A stretch of DNA of 59,585 bases from Actinomycetospora lutea (GTDB lineage Bacteria > Actinomycetota > Actinomycetes > Mycobacteriales > Pseudonocardiaceae), in NCBI RefSeq assembly GCF_028737205.1, contig NZ_JAQZAL010000037.1:1-59585 (forward strand), in the 5' to 3' direction. The translations under genes were made by a program, and so were the position numbers. Positions 18,130 through 26,103 of the stretch are shown here, in pieces. The notes under the pieces are model-generated. The model made no database searches, was not told the origin of the DNA, and saw only the letters and a list, made by a program, of their open reading frames with translations. Position 1 is the stretch's first letter; every line of letters starts with the position of its first letter.

Positions 18130-18251
18130 CGGGGGTTCATAACCACGCTCTTGTCATTCGGGGGTCAAGCGGACGGGTGGGGCGACCGATGAGGAGGACA
18201 GCGCCCACGGACACTTCGCCTGGGCGGTCTCCCCACCCGGACGGAGTCTGT

Positions 18252-18860
18252 ATGAGGACGGTTCTGATCTGCGACGACCGGCGCAGTGTCCGCGAGGGAC
18301 TGACGCGTGTCATGTCCGCGGTGCCCGGCGTCCAGCGCATCGACTGCGTGTCGACCGCCGACGAGCTGCTCACCCGCTACGCCCGCCAGAGCGCGGACGT
18401 CGTGTTCGTCGGCACCCAGCGCGCGGTCGCGTCCGGCGCCGAGGCCACGCGGCGTCTCATGGCCGCGCACCCGCAGGCCAACGTCATGGTCTTCGGCGCC
18501 CCCGACGACGGCGGCAGCATCGCCGCCGCGATCGCCGGCGGCGCGCGCGGCTACCTGCGCTGGGACGCCTCGCGCCCCGAGCTGGTCGCCGCGCTCGCGC
18601 ACTCCGCCGCGGGTGCCGAGGTCGGCGCGATGCCGATGCAGCGCGGCGCGCAGCCGGGCGCGGGCGTCAACCTCACCGAGCGCGAGATGCAGGTCCTGCG
18701 CGGGATGAGCCAGGGCAAGAGCAACGGCCAGATCGGCCGCGAGCTCTACCTGTCCGAGGACACCGTGAAGACCCACGCCCGCCGGCTGTTCCGCAAGCTC
18801 TCGGCGGCCGACCGCGCCCAGGCGGTGGCGCAGGGCTTCCGCTGCGGTCTCGTCTCCTGA
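18252..18860 (+). CDS. BldM-like orphan response regulator with degenerate receiver
   Basis: A 202-residue NarL/LuxR-type regulator closely resembling Streptomyces BldM in the DNA-binding half: 'LTEREMQVLRGMSQGKSN', 'ELYLSEDTVKTHARRLF' and the 'GFRCGLV' ending. In the receiver the acidic pair Asp8-Asp9 is kept, but the phosphoacceptor position reads Gly54 ('VVFVGTQ'), the switch Thr/Ser region reads 'VMVFGA', and the conserved Lys is lost ('YLRWDAS'). Phosphorylation by a kinase is therefore unlikely. ATG 18252 has CGGAG seven bases upstream. No kinase gene adjoins it. Developmental regulation is inferred from BldM. Confidence 0.85.
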   Translation: MRTVLICDDRRSVREGLTRVMSAVPGVQRIDCVSTADELLTRYARQSADVVFVGTQRAVASGAEATRRLMAAHPQANVMVFGAPDDGGSIAAAIAGGARGYLRWDASRPELVAALAHSAAGAEVGAMPMQRGAQPGAGVNLTEREMQVLRGMSQGKSNGQIGRELYLSEDTVKTHARRLFRKLSAADRAQAVAQGFRCGLVS

Positions 18861-18920
18861 GCGCCGGGCGCCCGAGGAGCAGCGGTCACGGTCGACGTCC
18901 CGCCGGGTCGGAGGCGGCAG

Positions 18921-19010
18921 GATGTCGGACCGCAACACGTCGGACCCCAGCATGTCGGATCGCAGCACGTCGGATCACAGCACGTCGGATCACAGCACGT
19001 CGGATCACAG
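18921..19010 (+). repeat. Minisatellite, six 15-base units
   Basis: Six head-to-tail units of CACGTCGGATCACAG (last three identical, first three with 1-3 changes) lie between the BldM-like gene and its terminator. In one plus frame from 18922 the array is open and would read as STSDH-type pentapeptides, but no good start region or family supports a gene there. Confidence 0.9.
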
Positions 19011-19017
19011 AGCAGTC

Positions 19018-19072
19018 GGCCGGACCCGGTGGGCGGGCGTACCCCGCATTCGTCCGCCCACCGGGCCCGGCC
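19018..19072. terminator. Strong bidirectional terminator
   Basis: A 19-bp stem with one mismatch (19018-19036 with 19054-19072) and a 17-base loop lies between convergent genes, the BldM-like regulator and the small gene at 19082-19309. Confidence 0.85.
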
Positions 19073-19081
19073 GGCGCGCGG

Positions 19082-19309
19082 TCAGGGGCCGACGACGGTC
19101 CTGATCGCGTCGTCGCGCAGTTCGGTGCGGGTGCGCCGGTGGGCGCCGAAGCGGTGCCGGATGCCGTCGGGGGCGGACAGCCAGCCCTGGTAGGCGTCGA
19201 GCGCGTATTCGAGGCGCTCGCCGGAGTCGTCGTCGCGCACGGTGATCCGGTACGCGGTGTCGCGCACGAAGGTGAAGCGGGGCGCAGGAGTGCGGGTCGG
19301 GGCGGCCAT
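19082..19309 (-). CDS. Small hypothetical protein (75 aa)
   Basis: A 75-residue soluble protein with a plausible beta-rich core: 'FTFVRDTAYRITVRDDDSGERL' and 'YQGWLSAPDGIRHRFG'. Codon use is as in the neighbouring genes and a GGCGGTG precedes the ATG. No family recognised. It converges on the terminator at 19018-19072. Confidence 0.6.
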   Translation of the reverse strand: MAAPTRTPAPRFTFVRDTAYRITVRDDDSGERLEYALDAYQGWLSAPDGIRHRFGAHRRTRTELRDDAIRTVVGP

Positions 19310-19393
19310 CACCGCCGATCGTACGGCCGCGGAACACCGACCCGGTTCCCTCGAACGGAGCAGTCCCTGGGAAGGTGACCGAGGTCTCGGCGG

Positions 19394-19681
19394 GTGCCCG
19401 GGCCTCGGGAGGTCGCGGGTGCGGTCGGTGCTGGTGCTCCTGGTCGGCGTGCGACCCGGGTGCTCTACCGCAGCACCGACACCGCGGGTCGTCCGAACAC
19501 CGTCAGCGGTGATCAGGACCGCGAGCTCGCCGAGCGGTGGTGCGCGCGCGGTGCCACGGTGCAGGTCGTGCCCACTCCCGTGCCCACCCACGTCGGCGGG
19601 GTCGCCCCCGGCTTCGCCGCCGCGGTCCCCTTCAACGAGAGCCGATTCGCCGGCCGGCAGGCGGTGTCGACCTGTGACTGA
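19394..19681 (+). pseudogene. Relic of a secreted lipase with a large internal deletion
   Basis: The residual frame of 95 codons contains 'TRVLYRSTDTAGRPNTVSG', typical of the start of mature actinobacterial secretory (LIP-type) lipases. It then jumps directly to 'ELAERWCARGATVQVVPTP' and 'FNESRFAGRQAVSTC', typical of their last ~50 residues. The ~250-300 residues between, including the catalytic GxSxG, are absent, and a signal-peptide-like piece lies in another frame upstream. It overlaps the HpcH start by eight bases. Family assignment is from memory of the motifs. Confidence 0.6.
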
Positions 19682-20447
19682 GCCCCTCGACCCCGTCCGC
19701 GCCGCCTGGGCGGCCGGTCGTGCCGCGCGCAACGGCTGGCTGACGGTGCCCGACCCGCACCTCGTCGAGGTCGTCGCCGCCCACGCCGCCGGGCAGGGGC
19801 TGCTGGACGCGCTCACGCTCGACCTGCAGCACGGCCTGTTCGACCGCGCCCGCAGCGCCGACGCCGTCCGCGCGATCGCCGCCCACGGGATCGCCCCGCT
19901 CGTGCGACTGCCCGCGGTGGACGAGGCGATCATCGGCTTCGTGCTCGACCTCGGCGTGCGCGGCGTGATCGCGCCGATGGTGTCCGACGCGGCGACGGCG
20001 GGCGAGCTCGTCGCCGCCTGCCGCTACCCGCCGGACGGGCGGCGCTCGTTCGGCCCGGTGCGCACGGCGCTGCGTCCCGGCGACGACCCGATCGCGGCCG
20101 CCGGCAGCGTGCTCGCCTTCGCGATGATCGAGACGGCGGACGCCCTGGAGCGCGCGCCCGAGATCGCCGCGGTCGCCGGCCTGGACGGGCTGTTCGTGGG
20201 CCCGGGGGACCTGGGCGTCGCGCTCGGGATCGGGCCGGCGCAGGACCGGGAGGAGCCGGAGATCCACGAGGCGTTCGCGCGCGTCCTCGCGGCCTGCGCG
20301 GCGTCGGGGACACGGGCGGCGGTGCACGCCACCGACCCCGCGTACGCGGCGGCCCGCGCGGCCGACGGGTTCGCGCTGGTCACGGTGTGGTCCGACGTGC
20401 CCGCGCTGCTCGGGAGCATGGACGGGGTGCGGGCGGCGTTCGGCTGA
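19674..20447 (+). CDS. HpcH/HpaI-type aldolase
   Basis: A 257-residue class II 2-keto-3-deoxy aldolase: 'LTLDLQHGLFD' near residue 48, 'PLVRLPAVDEAII' containing the substrate-binding Arg, 'AMIETADALE' with the metal-ligand Glu, and 'GLFVGPGDLGVALG' with the metal-ligand Asp. It cleaves 2-keto-3-deoxy sugar or dicarboxylic acids to pyruvate or pyruvate analogues and an aldehyde, in the cytoplasm. GTG 19674 opens directly upstream of the conserved part and overlaps the lipase relic's last codons, so it may have captured the relic's promoter. Confidence 0.85.
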   Translation: MTEPLDPVRAAWAAGRAARNGWLTVPDPHLVEVVAAHAAGQGLLDALTLDLQHGLFDRARSADAVRAIAAHGIAPLVRLPAVDEAIIGFVLDLGVRGVIAPMVSDAATAGELVAACRYPPDGRRSFGPVRTALRPGDDPIAAAGSVLAFAMIETADALERAPEIAAVAGLDGLFVGPGDLGVALGIGPAQDREEPEIHEAFARVLAACAASGTRAAVHATDPAYAAARAADGFALVTVWSDVPALLGSMDGVRAAFG

Positions 20448-20511
20448 CGTCGCCGCTGACGTGCCCGGGTGGCGGACCGCTGCTGTCCGCCACCCCCGCC
20501 ACACTGGGCTC

Positions 20512-21546
20512 GTGCTCGAGACCTCCGCCCGCCTCCTGCGGCTGCTGTCGCTCCTGCAGGCCCGTCCGGAGTGGACCGGCCCGGAGCTCGCCGAGCGGAT
20601 GGGCGTCACCACCCGCACCGTGCGCCGCGACGTCGACAAGCTGCGCGGCCTCGACTACCCGGTCGAGGTCGACTTCGGCCCGGGCGGCGGCTACCGCCTC
20701 GGCGCCGGGGCCGCGCTGCCGCCGCTGCTGCTCGACGACGACGAGGCGGTGGCGGTCGCGGTGACCCTGCGGACGGCCGCGGGGACCGGGGTGGCGGGCA
20801 CCGGCGAGACCGCGCTGGCCGCGCTGGTCAAGCTCGAGCGCATCCTGCCCGCCCGGCTGCGGCACCGGATCGCGGCGATGCCGGTGGCGATCGTGGCCCC
20901 CCGCGTCGCGGCGTCGGTCGACCCCGCGGTGCTCGCCGCCGTGGGCGGGGCCTGCCGCGACCGGCGGGTCCTCGAGATCGACTACACCGACCGCGACGGC
21001 ACGCCGACCCGCCGGCGCCTCGAGCCGATCCACCTCGTGGCGTGGGGGCGGCGCTGGTACCTCGTGGCGTGGGACCGCGACCGCGAGGACTGGCGCACCC
21101 TGCGCGTCGACCGGATGACCCCGCGGCTCGCGCCCGACGGCCTGCCCACCGGGCCCCGCTTCACCCCGCGGGAGATCCCCGGTGGCGACCCGGCGGCGTT
21201 CGTGGCGGGCCGCGTCGCCGACGTCCGCCCGTTCCGCTGCGTCGTGCGCGTGGCGGCTCCCGCCGAGCAGGTCCGCGCGACGATCTGGACCGACCAGGTC
21301 CGCGTCGAGGCGCTCGGGACGCAGGAGTGCCGGGTGACGCTCTCGGCCGACGACGCCCGGTCGGCGGCGCTGATCCTCACCGGGCTCGACGCGGACTTCG
21401 TGGTGGAGTCCCCGGAGACCGAGCGCAGCGGAGCTCGACCGTCGGATCAGCGCGCGCTGATCGAGGAGTTCCGTCGTGTCGCGGCCCGCTTCACGCGGGC
21501 GACGGCTCAGCCGACCGCGCCGCCGACCAGCCAGCCGATCCCGTAG
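20512..21546 (+). CDS. WYL-domain transcriptional regulator (YafY type)
   Basis: A 344-residue regulator: N-terminal DeoR-like winged helix ('MGVTTRTVRRDVDKLR', about 28-43), central WYL domain ('PIHLVAWGRRWYLVAWDRD'), and the C-terminal WCX extension. WYL regulators sense ligands, often nucleic-acid related. GTG at 20512. A dispersed short repeat (21421-21443) lies in frame and encodes ERSGARPS inside the C-terminal extension. The last 40 bases overlap the end of the convergent VIT1-type gene, so the final 13 residues may be an extension past the ancestral stop. Confidence 0.85.
   Translation: MLETSARLLRLLSLLQARPEWTGPELAERMGVTTRTVRRDVDKLRGLDYPVEVDFGPGGGYRLGAGAALPPLLLDDDEAVAVAVTLRTAAGTGVAGTGETALAALVKLERILPARLRHRIAAMPVAIVAPRVAASVDPAVLAAVGGACRDRRVLEIDYTDRDGTPTRRRLEPIHLVAWGRRWYLVAWDRDREDWRTLRVDRMTPRLAPDGLPTGPRFTPREIPGGDPAAFVAGRVADVRPFRCVVRVAAPAEQVRATIWTDQVRVEALGTQECRVTLSADDARSAALILTGLDADFVVESPETERSGARPSDQRALIEEFRRVAARFTRATAQPTAPPTSQPIP
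21421..21443 (+). repeat. Dispersed GAGCTC-family repeat, short form
   Basis: GAGCGCAGCGGAGCTCGACC matches the short form seen at 4541-4566, in plus orientation. It is inserted in frame near the 3' end of the WYL regulator gene. Confidence 0.7.
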
Positions 21547-22235
21547 GTCACGGCGAGCCCGAGCGCGCCGCCGATCACGACGCGCAGCACGGCCCGGCGC
21601 GGGGTGGCGCCGCCGAGGCGGGCGCTGACCCACCCGGCGAGCCCGAGGGCCAGCAGCACGACCGCGACGGTGACGGGGACCCGCCAGGACGTCGGGGTCA
21701 CGAGGATCGCGACGAGGGGGAGCAGCGCACCGGACACGAACGAGACGGCCGACGCCCCCGCCGCCCGCCAGGGGCTCGTGAGCTCCTCGGGGTCGAGGTG
21801 CAGCTCGGCGTCGACGTGGGCGGCGAGCGCGTCGTGCTCGGTGAGCTCGACCGCCACCTGGCGCGCGGTCTCCCGCGAGAGACCCTTCTCCTCGTAGAGC
21901 TCGGTCAGCTCCTCGAGCTCCTCGCGGGGCGCCTCGCGCAGCTCGCGGCGCTCCTTGGCGAGCTGGGCCCGCTCCGAGTCGCGCTGGCTCGACACCGACA
22001 CGTACTCGCCGAGGGCCATCGACACCGCGCCGGCGACGAGCCCGGCGACGCCGGCGGTCGCGATCGGGCCTCGCTCCGCCGTCGCGCCGGCCACGCCCAC
22101 GACGATGCCGGCCGTCGAGACGATGCCGTCGTTGGCGCCGAGCACCCCGGCGCGCAGCCAGTTCAGTCGCTGGGAGAGCTCGCCACCGTGCGGCTCCGCG
22201 TGGACGCCGCCGTCGGTGTTCACTGCGTCGGACAT
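21507..22235 (-). CDS. VIT1/CCC1-family transporter (Fe/Mn)
   Basis: A 242-residue membrane protein. The start 'LRAGVLGANDGIVSTAGIVVGVAGA' and 'AGAVSMALGEYVSVSSQRDSE' are hallmark sequences of VIT1/CCC1 transporters (TM1-TM2). A charged cytoplasmic domain rich in Glu follows (about 85-145) and then three further helices. The family moves ferrous iron or manganese. ATG 22235 with GGAAG upstream. The 3' end overlaps the convergent WYL regulator. An iron role would fit the feo locus elsewhere in the window. Confidence 0.88.
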   Translation of the reverse strand: MSDAVNTDGGVHAEPHGGELSQRLNWLRAGVLGANDGIVSTAGIVVGVAGATAERGPIATAGVAGLVAGAVSMALGEYVSVSSQRDSERAQLAKERRELREAPREELEELTELYEEKGLSRETARQVAVELTEHDALAAHVDAELHLDPEELTSPWRAAGASAVSFVSGALLPLVAILVTPTSWRVPVTVAVVLLALGLAGWVSARLGGATPRRAVLRVVIGGALGLAVTYGIGWLVGGAVG

Positions 22236-22390
22236 GCTTCCAGCGTCCCACGAAGACTGGAACGGTTCCAGAAAACTGAGGCTGTCCTTGGTTCGTGTCG
22301 GCGATTCACACCACTCCCTCGCCGGGAGGCGCACGATGGAGGGGCCGGGCCGGGCGCATCGGGGTCGTCCGACCGGCGCGAGGAGGCGCC

Positions 22391-22927
22391 GTGGACACCG
22401 ACGATCCGCACACCGCTGGCCCGGACGCCGGGGACGGCCGGGACCTGCCCGCGAGGCCGCCGCGTCCGACCGGTCGCGCCGGGCTGCGTGTCGGGGACGC
22501 CGACCGCGGCGCCGCCCTGGACGCCCTGGGGGACCACCTCGCCGCCGGCCGCCTCGACATCGACGAGTTCGGCGACCGCTCGGCCCTCGCCGCCGTCGCG
22601 GTGCACCGCGCGGACCTCGAGGCGCTCTTCACCGACCTGCCGGCGCCGCACCCGCCGCTGCCCGACCTGCCGGCGCCGCCGGCCCCGTCGGCTCCGCCGG
22701 CTCAGCGTCGCGAGGCCCGCGCGGCGCCCGTCCCGCCCCACTACCACCACCACCGCCCGGTACCCGCCCCGGTCGCCGGTCTGGGGCTCGCGGTCCTGCT
22801 GCTGATGATGCTGCCCGTCGTGGTGGTGGGGGCCGCGACCACCGGCTCGGCCGGCGGTCTGCTCATCCTGCCGCTGCTGTTCGTCGTCCTCGGCCACGCC
22901 GGGCGCGCGCGGCGCGGGCGCTGGTGA
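22391..22927 (+). CDS. DUF1707 membrane protein
   Basis: A 178-residue protein with the DUF1707 signature 'LRVGDADRGAALDALGDHLAAGRL', then 'DEFGDRSALAA' and 'LEALFTDLP'. A Pro-rich linker and a His/Tyr patch ('HYHHHRP') precede two closely spaced C-terminal transmembrane helices. DUF1707 is a small actinobacterial domain of unknown function, often near membrane or envelope genes. GTG start with AGGAGG just upstream. Confidence 0.8.
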   Translation: MDTDDPHTAGPDAGDGRDLPARPPRPTGRAGLRVGDADRGAALDALGDHLAAGRLDIDEFGDRSALAAVAVHRADLEALFTDLPAPHPPLPDLPAPPAPSAPPAQRREARAAPVPPHYHHHRPVPAPVAGLGLAVLLLMMLPVVVVGAATTGSAGGLLILPLLFVVLGHAGRARRGRW

Positions 22928-22958
22928 CGATCCGTCGAGGAGGGGGGCTGGCGCGATC

Positions 22959-22994
22959 GCGCAGCATGAGGTTAGGCTTGCCTCATCGCTGCGC
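22959..22994. terminator. Hairpin with DtxR-box-like core after the DUF1707 gene
   Basis: Arms 22959-22971 and 22981-22994 pair over 13 bp with one bulged C; the loop is TTAGGCTTG. The position, 31 bases after the stop, suits a terminator. The central 19 bases (22967-22985) also resemble the iron-box consensus (TTAGGTTAGGCTAACCTAA) at 15 positions, so an IdeR/DtxR site is an alternative. No iron gene follows directly. Confidence 0.55.
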
Positions 22995-23029
22995 GGGTGT
23001 TGTGGTGGCGCCCAGCGGCAGCGGCGAGA

Positions 23030-23066
23030 GGCGGGCCCGGGCTCGAGGGATGAGCCCGGGCCCGCC
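23030..23066. terminator. Perfect 15-bp stem-loop
   Basis: Arms 23030-23044 and 23052-23066 are perfectly complementary with a 7-base loop. It is the strongest hairpin in the interval and presumably terminates plus-strand transcription before idi. With the upstream hairpin it would bound a very short transcript. Confidence 0.8.
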
Positions 23067-23314
23067 GATCTTCCCTGCATACCACCTTTCCCTCGCCCGT
23101 GCTGCGCGACCGTCGCCGACCTGCGGTGATGCGCTCGATCTCCGGACCTCCGGGCGAGCGCGGCGACCGACCCGGCGCCGTGGCCGCCGGGCCGGGTGTG
23201 GTGCCGGCGGGGTGAGGTGACCCTTGCTCGCTGCGTCCCTGCCGGCGTGACGCAGACCTCCGGTCGGGACCCCGACGTGCCGCCCCGCCGGACCGACGGA
23301 AAGCTGGAGCCTCG

Positions 23315-23923
23315 ATGGGGACCATCGAACGGGTCGTGCTGCTCGACGAGGCCGGGGCGGTCGCGGGCACCGCGCCGAAGGCCGACGTGCACCACGGCGC
23401 CACGCCGCTGCACCTCGCCTTCTCCTGCTACGTGTTCGACGGCCGCGGCGAGCTGGTGGTGACCCGCCGCGCCCGGAGCAAGGCCACGTTCCCGGGCGTG
23501 TGGACCAACAGCTTCTGCGGCCACCCGGGCCCCGGCGAGCCGATGGACGTCGCGCTGCGCCGCCGCGCCCGCCAGGAGCTCGGGATCGAGCTCGACGGGC
23601 TGCGCCTCGTGCTCCCCGGGTTCCGCTACCGCGCCGAGCAGGGCGGGGTCATGGAGAACGAGATGTGCCCGGTGTTCGTCGCGCACACCGCCGACGAGCC
23701 CCGCGAGCCCGACCCGGGCGAGGTCGACGAGGTCCGCACCGTCGCGTGGGCGCTGTTCCGCGACGACGTCCTCGCCGGCACGTGGCCGGGCATCTCGCCG
23801 TGGTGCGCCGACCAGGTCCGCGCCCTCGCCCCGCTCGGGCCCGACCCCGTCCGCTGGGCGCCGGGCGACCACGCCGCCCTCCCGCCGGCCGCGTTCCTGG
23901 AATCGTCCGCGCCGCACCGATGA
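23315..23923 (+). CDS. idi: Isopentenyl-diphosphate delta-isomerase, type I
   Basis: A 202-residue Nudix-fold isomerase: 'HLAFSCYVFD', catalytic Cys68 in 'NSFCGHP', and catalytic/metal glutamates in 'GVMENEMCPVF' (Glu114, Glu116). It interconverts IPP and DMAPP for isoprenoid synthesis. Length is typical of bacterial type I enzymes. ATG with GGAG seven bases upstream. No other isoprenoid gene adjoins it. Confidence 0.92.
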   Translation: MGTIERVVLLDEAGAVAGTAPKADVHHGATPLHLAFSCYVFDGRGELVVTRRARSKATFPGVWTNSFCGHPGPGEPMDVALRRRARQELGIELDGLRLVLPGFRYRAEQGGVMENEMCPVFVAHTADEPREPDPGEVDEVRTVAWALFRDDVLAGTWPGISPWCADQVRALAPLGPDPVRWAPGDHAALPPAAFLESSAPHR

Positions 23924-23981
23924 TTCGCCGGCCGCGGGGCGGTTCCTCCTGGTGAGTGCCGGACCACCCGAGGAGGACACC

Positions 23982-24770
23982 GTGGCATCGAAGGACGAGC
24001 AGGAGATCCGTGCGCTGATCGAGCGCTGGGCGCACGCGGTGCACGCCGGCGACCTCGACGCGGTGCTCGCCGACCACTCCCGCGACATCGTCATGTACGA
24101 CGTGCCGCCGCCGCACGACGGCGTGCGCGGCCTCGAGGAGTACGCGCGGACGTGGCCCCCGTTCTTCGGGTTCCAGGCCTCCGGCGCCTGCTTCGACATC
24201 GTCGAGCTCGACGTCACCGCGGGCACCGACGTCGCCTTCGCCCACGCGCTGATGCTCTGCGACACGCCCGCCGAGCGCGCCGCGCACCCCGAGCGCCGCC
24301 TGCGCCTGAGCCTGGGGCTGCGCAAGGAGGACGGGCGCTGGGTCGTCGCGCACGAGCACCACTCGTTCGCCGACGAGACCCCGATCGCCGAGGAGGACGA
24401 GCAGGCGGTGCGCGCGGTGCACCGCGGGTGGGTCGCCGACACCGCGGCCGGCGACCTCGACGCGCTCGTCGCCACGATCGCCGACGACGTCGTCTCCTAC
24501 GAGATGGCCGGCAGGCTGTCCCACGACGGCATCGACGAGGTGCGCGAGGTGTGCCGCGAGGGCCTGGAGGCCTCGCCCGGACCGGTCGCCTGGGAGATCC
24601 CCGACCTGCGCGTCGCCGTCGGCGGCGACCTCGCCGTCTCCTGGGGCATCGACCACCTCACCCCGGCCGGCGGGGAGACGATGCGCTCCCGCGGCACCCG
24701 CGTCTTCCGCCGCACCCCCGACGGCTGGCGCATGGTGCACCAGCACCTCTCGGTCCCCGCGGAGGCCTGA
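23982..24770 (+). CDS. Tandem SnoaL/NTF2-like domain protein
   Basis: A 262-residue protein made of two similar NTF2-fold halves. The first begins 'EIRALIERWAHAVHAGDLDAVL' and ends 'GRWVVAHEHHSF'; the second begins 'AVRAVHRGWVADTAAGDLDALV' and ends 'GWRMVHQHLSVP'. Fused duplicates of this fold are uncommon; single SnoaL proteins act as cyclases, isomerases or ketosteroid-isomerase-like enzymes. GTG start with AGGAGG. No catalytic assignment is possible. Confidence 0.75.
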   Translation: MASKDEQEIRALIERWAHAVHAGDLDAVLADHSRDIVMYDVPPPHDGVRGLEEYARTWPPFFGFQASGACFDIVELDVTAGTDVAFAHALMLCDTPAERAAHPERRLRLSLGLRKEDGRWVVAHEHHSFADETPIAEEDEQAVRAVHRGWVADTAAGDLDALVATIADDVVSYEMAGRLSHDGIDEVREVCREGLEASPGPVAWEIPDLRVAVGGDLAVSWGIDHLTPAGGETMRSRGTRVFRRTPDGWRMVHQHLSVPAEA

Positions 24771-24802
24771 GCGCGCGCCCCGGAGTTCCGACCGAAGGGC
24801 GG

Positions 24803-25231
24803 TCAGGGGCGTGGCGCGCCCGGGTAGGTCCCGAACTGCCAGTAGTTGCCCTCCGGGTCGCGCACGGCGACGTCGTGGGAGCCGTAGTCGGTGTCGTAGG
24901 GCTCGCGGACGATCTCGCCGGCGCCCGCCTCGCGGATCCGGGCGGCGATGGCGTCGATCTCCGCGGGATCGGGCACGACCACGTAGGCCGCGAACGAGCC
25001 GCTCGAGGTGGCGCGCTCGTCGGTCCCGGGCCGCTTCTGCCCCATCATCAGTCCGCCGCCGGTGGGCCACGCCAGCTCGGCGTGCTGCACGACGCCGTCG
25101 TCGTCGGTGTAGGCGACGACCTCGACGAAGCCGAGCACGCCGGTCAGGTAGCTCATGAGCCCGCGGGCGTCGGCGGCGGCGAGGGTGGGCCAGACGGTGG
25201 GCGGCGGGGTCTTGCCGTCGGTGGTGTCCAT
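24803..25231 (-). CDS. Glyoxalase/bleomycin-resistance (VOC) family protein
   Basis: A 142-residue VOC-fold protein: 'VWPTLAAADARGLMSYLTG' at the start and the terminal 'VAVRDPEGNYWQFGTYPG', a typical VOC ending with the metal-ligand Glu. It is five bases downstream of the AraC-type gene and co-transcribed with it. A short GACC/GGTC hairpin with the GAAGGGC motif overlaps the stop (24790-24804). The substrate is unknown. Confidence 0.82.
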   Translation of the reverse strand: MDTTDGKTPPPTVWPTLAAADARGLMSYLTGVLGFVEVVAYTDDDGVVQHAELAWPTGGGLMMGQKRPGTDERATSSGSFAAYVVVPDPAEIDAIAARIREAGAGEIVREPYDTDYGSHDVAVRDPEGNYWQFGTYPGAPRP

Positions 25232-25236
25232 GGCGC

Positions 25237-26103
25237 TCAGGATGTCTCCCCGGGCATCACCGGGTCTTGGATGTTCCCGATCTCCTCGGCGATCCAGCGG
25301 GTCGGCGAGCACCCGGCGAGCGCCCCGAACTCGCGGGTGAGGTGGGCCTGGTCGGCGTAGCCGCCGTCGGCCGCGATGTCGGCGAGCCCGAGCGGCGCGC
25401 CGGCGGCCGCGCGCGCCGCCAGCCGGCGGCGGGCCCGGTCGAACCGCGCCATGCGCCCCGCGACCTTGGGCGCCACGCCGACCTCGGCGCGGAACCGCTG
25501 CCCGAGGTGCCGCTCGCTCCACCCGACCTCGTCGGCCAGGGCGCGGACCGGCACCGTCCCGCCCGAGCGCACGACCCGGCGCCACGCCTCCCGCACCTCC
25601 GGCGCGACGGGACGCGCGGCGGTCCCGCGCGCGCCGTCGAGCGCCCGGTGCAGGACGTCGTCGATCGCGGCGAACCGCCCGGCCCAGCCGTCGGCCTCCT
25701 CGACCCGCTCGTGCAGCTCGCGCGCGAGGGCGCCGAGCACGGCGTCACCGTCGACGGTGACGCCGGCGAGCTCCGCGGCCGGCCTGCCGAGCAGGGCCCG
25801 GGCGGCCAGCGGGTCGAGCACGACGTGCAGCCCCGACTGCCGGCCGTCGTGGACGATCGACTCGGGCGTGGTGTGCAGCCCGCCGATCGCGACGTCGCGG
25901 CGCACGAGCGTGCCGTCGGGCGCCCGCATCGTCAGCGGCTCGCCGAAGGTGACGATGAACGTCAGGTACGGCGACGGCAGCCCGCGGTGCACGCCCGGGG
26001 TGCCGCCACGCAGGTCGTACCCGTGGTAGGCGACGTGGCCGCCGAGCGCGCCGGCGGGGCGCCCCGCGCGCCCGTCCGCCGACCCGTCCGCCCCTCCGGC
26101 CAT
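25237..26103 (-). CDS. AraC-family transcriptional regulator
   Basis: A 288-residue regulator with an N-terminal sensing domain and a C-terminal AraC double helix-turn-helix: 'VRALADEVGWSERHLGQRF' and 'GLADIAADGGYADQAHLTREF', followed by 'CSPTRWI'. It is the first gene of a two-gene operon with the VOC protein, which it may control. The ATG at 26103 is preferred over longer frames because coding character begins there; the ribosome-binding site is weak. Confidence 0.82.
   Translation of the reverse strand: MAGGADGSADGRAGRPAGALGGHVAYHGYDLRGGTPGVHRGLPSPYLTFIVTFGEPLTMRAPDGTLVRRDVAIGGLHTTPESIVHDGRQSGLHVVLDPLAARALLGRPAAELAGVTVDGDAVLGALARELHERVEEADGWAGRFAAIDDVLHRALDGARGTAARPVAPEVREAWRRVVRSGGTVPVRALADEVGWSERHLGQRFRAEVGVAPKVAGRMARFDRARRRLAARAAAGAPLGLADIAADGGYADQAHLTREFGALAGCSPTRWIAEEIGNIQDPVMPGETS

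Larger units (their letters stand above)
22928..23314. other. 387-base intergenic region upstream of idi
   Basis: It holds the hairpin at 22959-22994, the perfect hairpin at 23030-23066, and then about 250 bases upstream of idi in which I see no convincing gene or promoter. A weak open frame begins at the ATG inside the first hairpin (22966) but has no supporting features. Confidence 0.6.

Noticed and set aside
18921..19010. CRISPR array
   Set aside because: Units are 15 bases and directly contiguous without spacers; no cas gene is near.
18922..19104. A 60-residue pentapeptide-repeat gene over the minisatellite
   Set aside because: It lies between a gene and its terminator, its second half runs through the terminator stem, and it has no ribosome-binding site.
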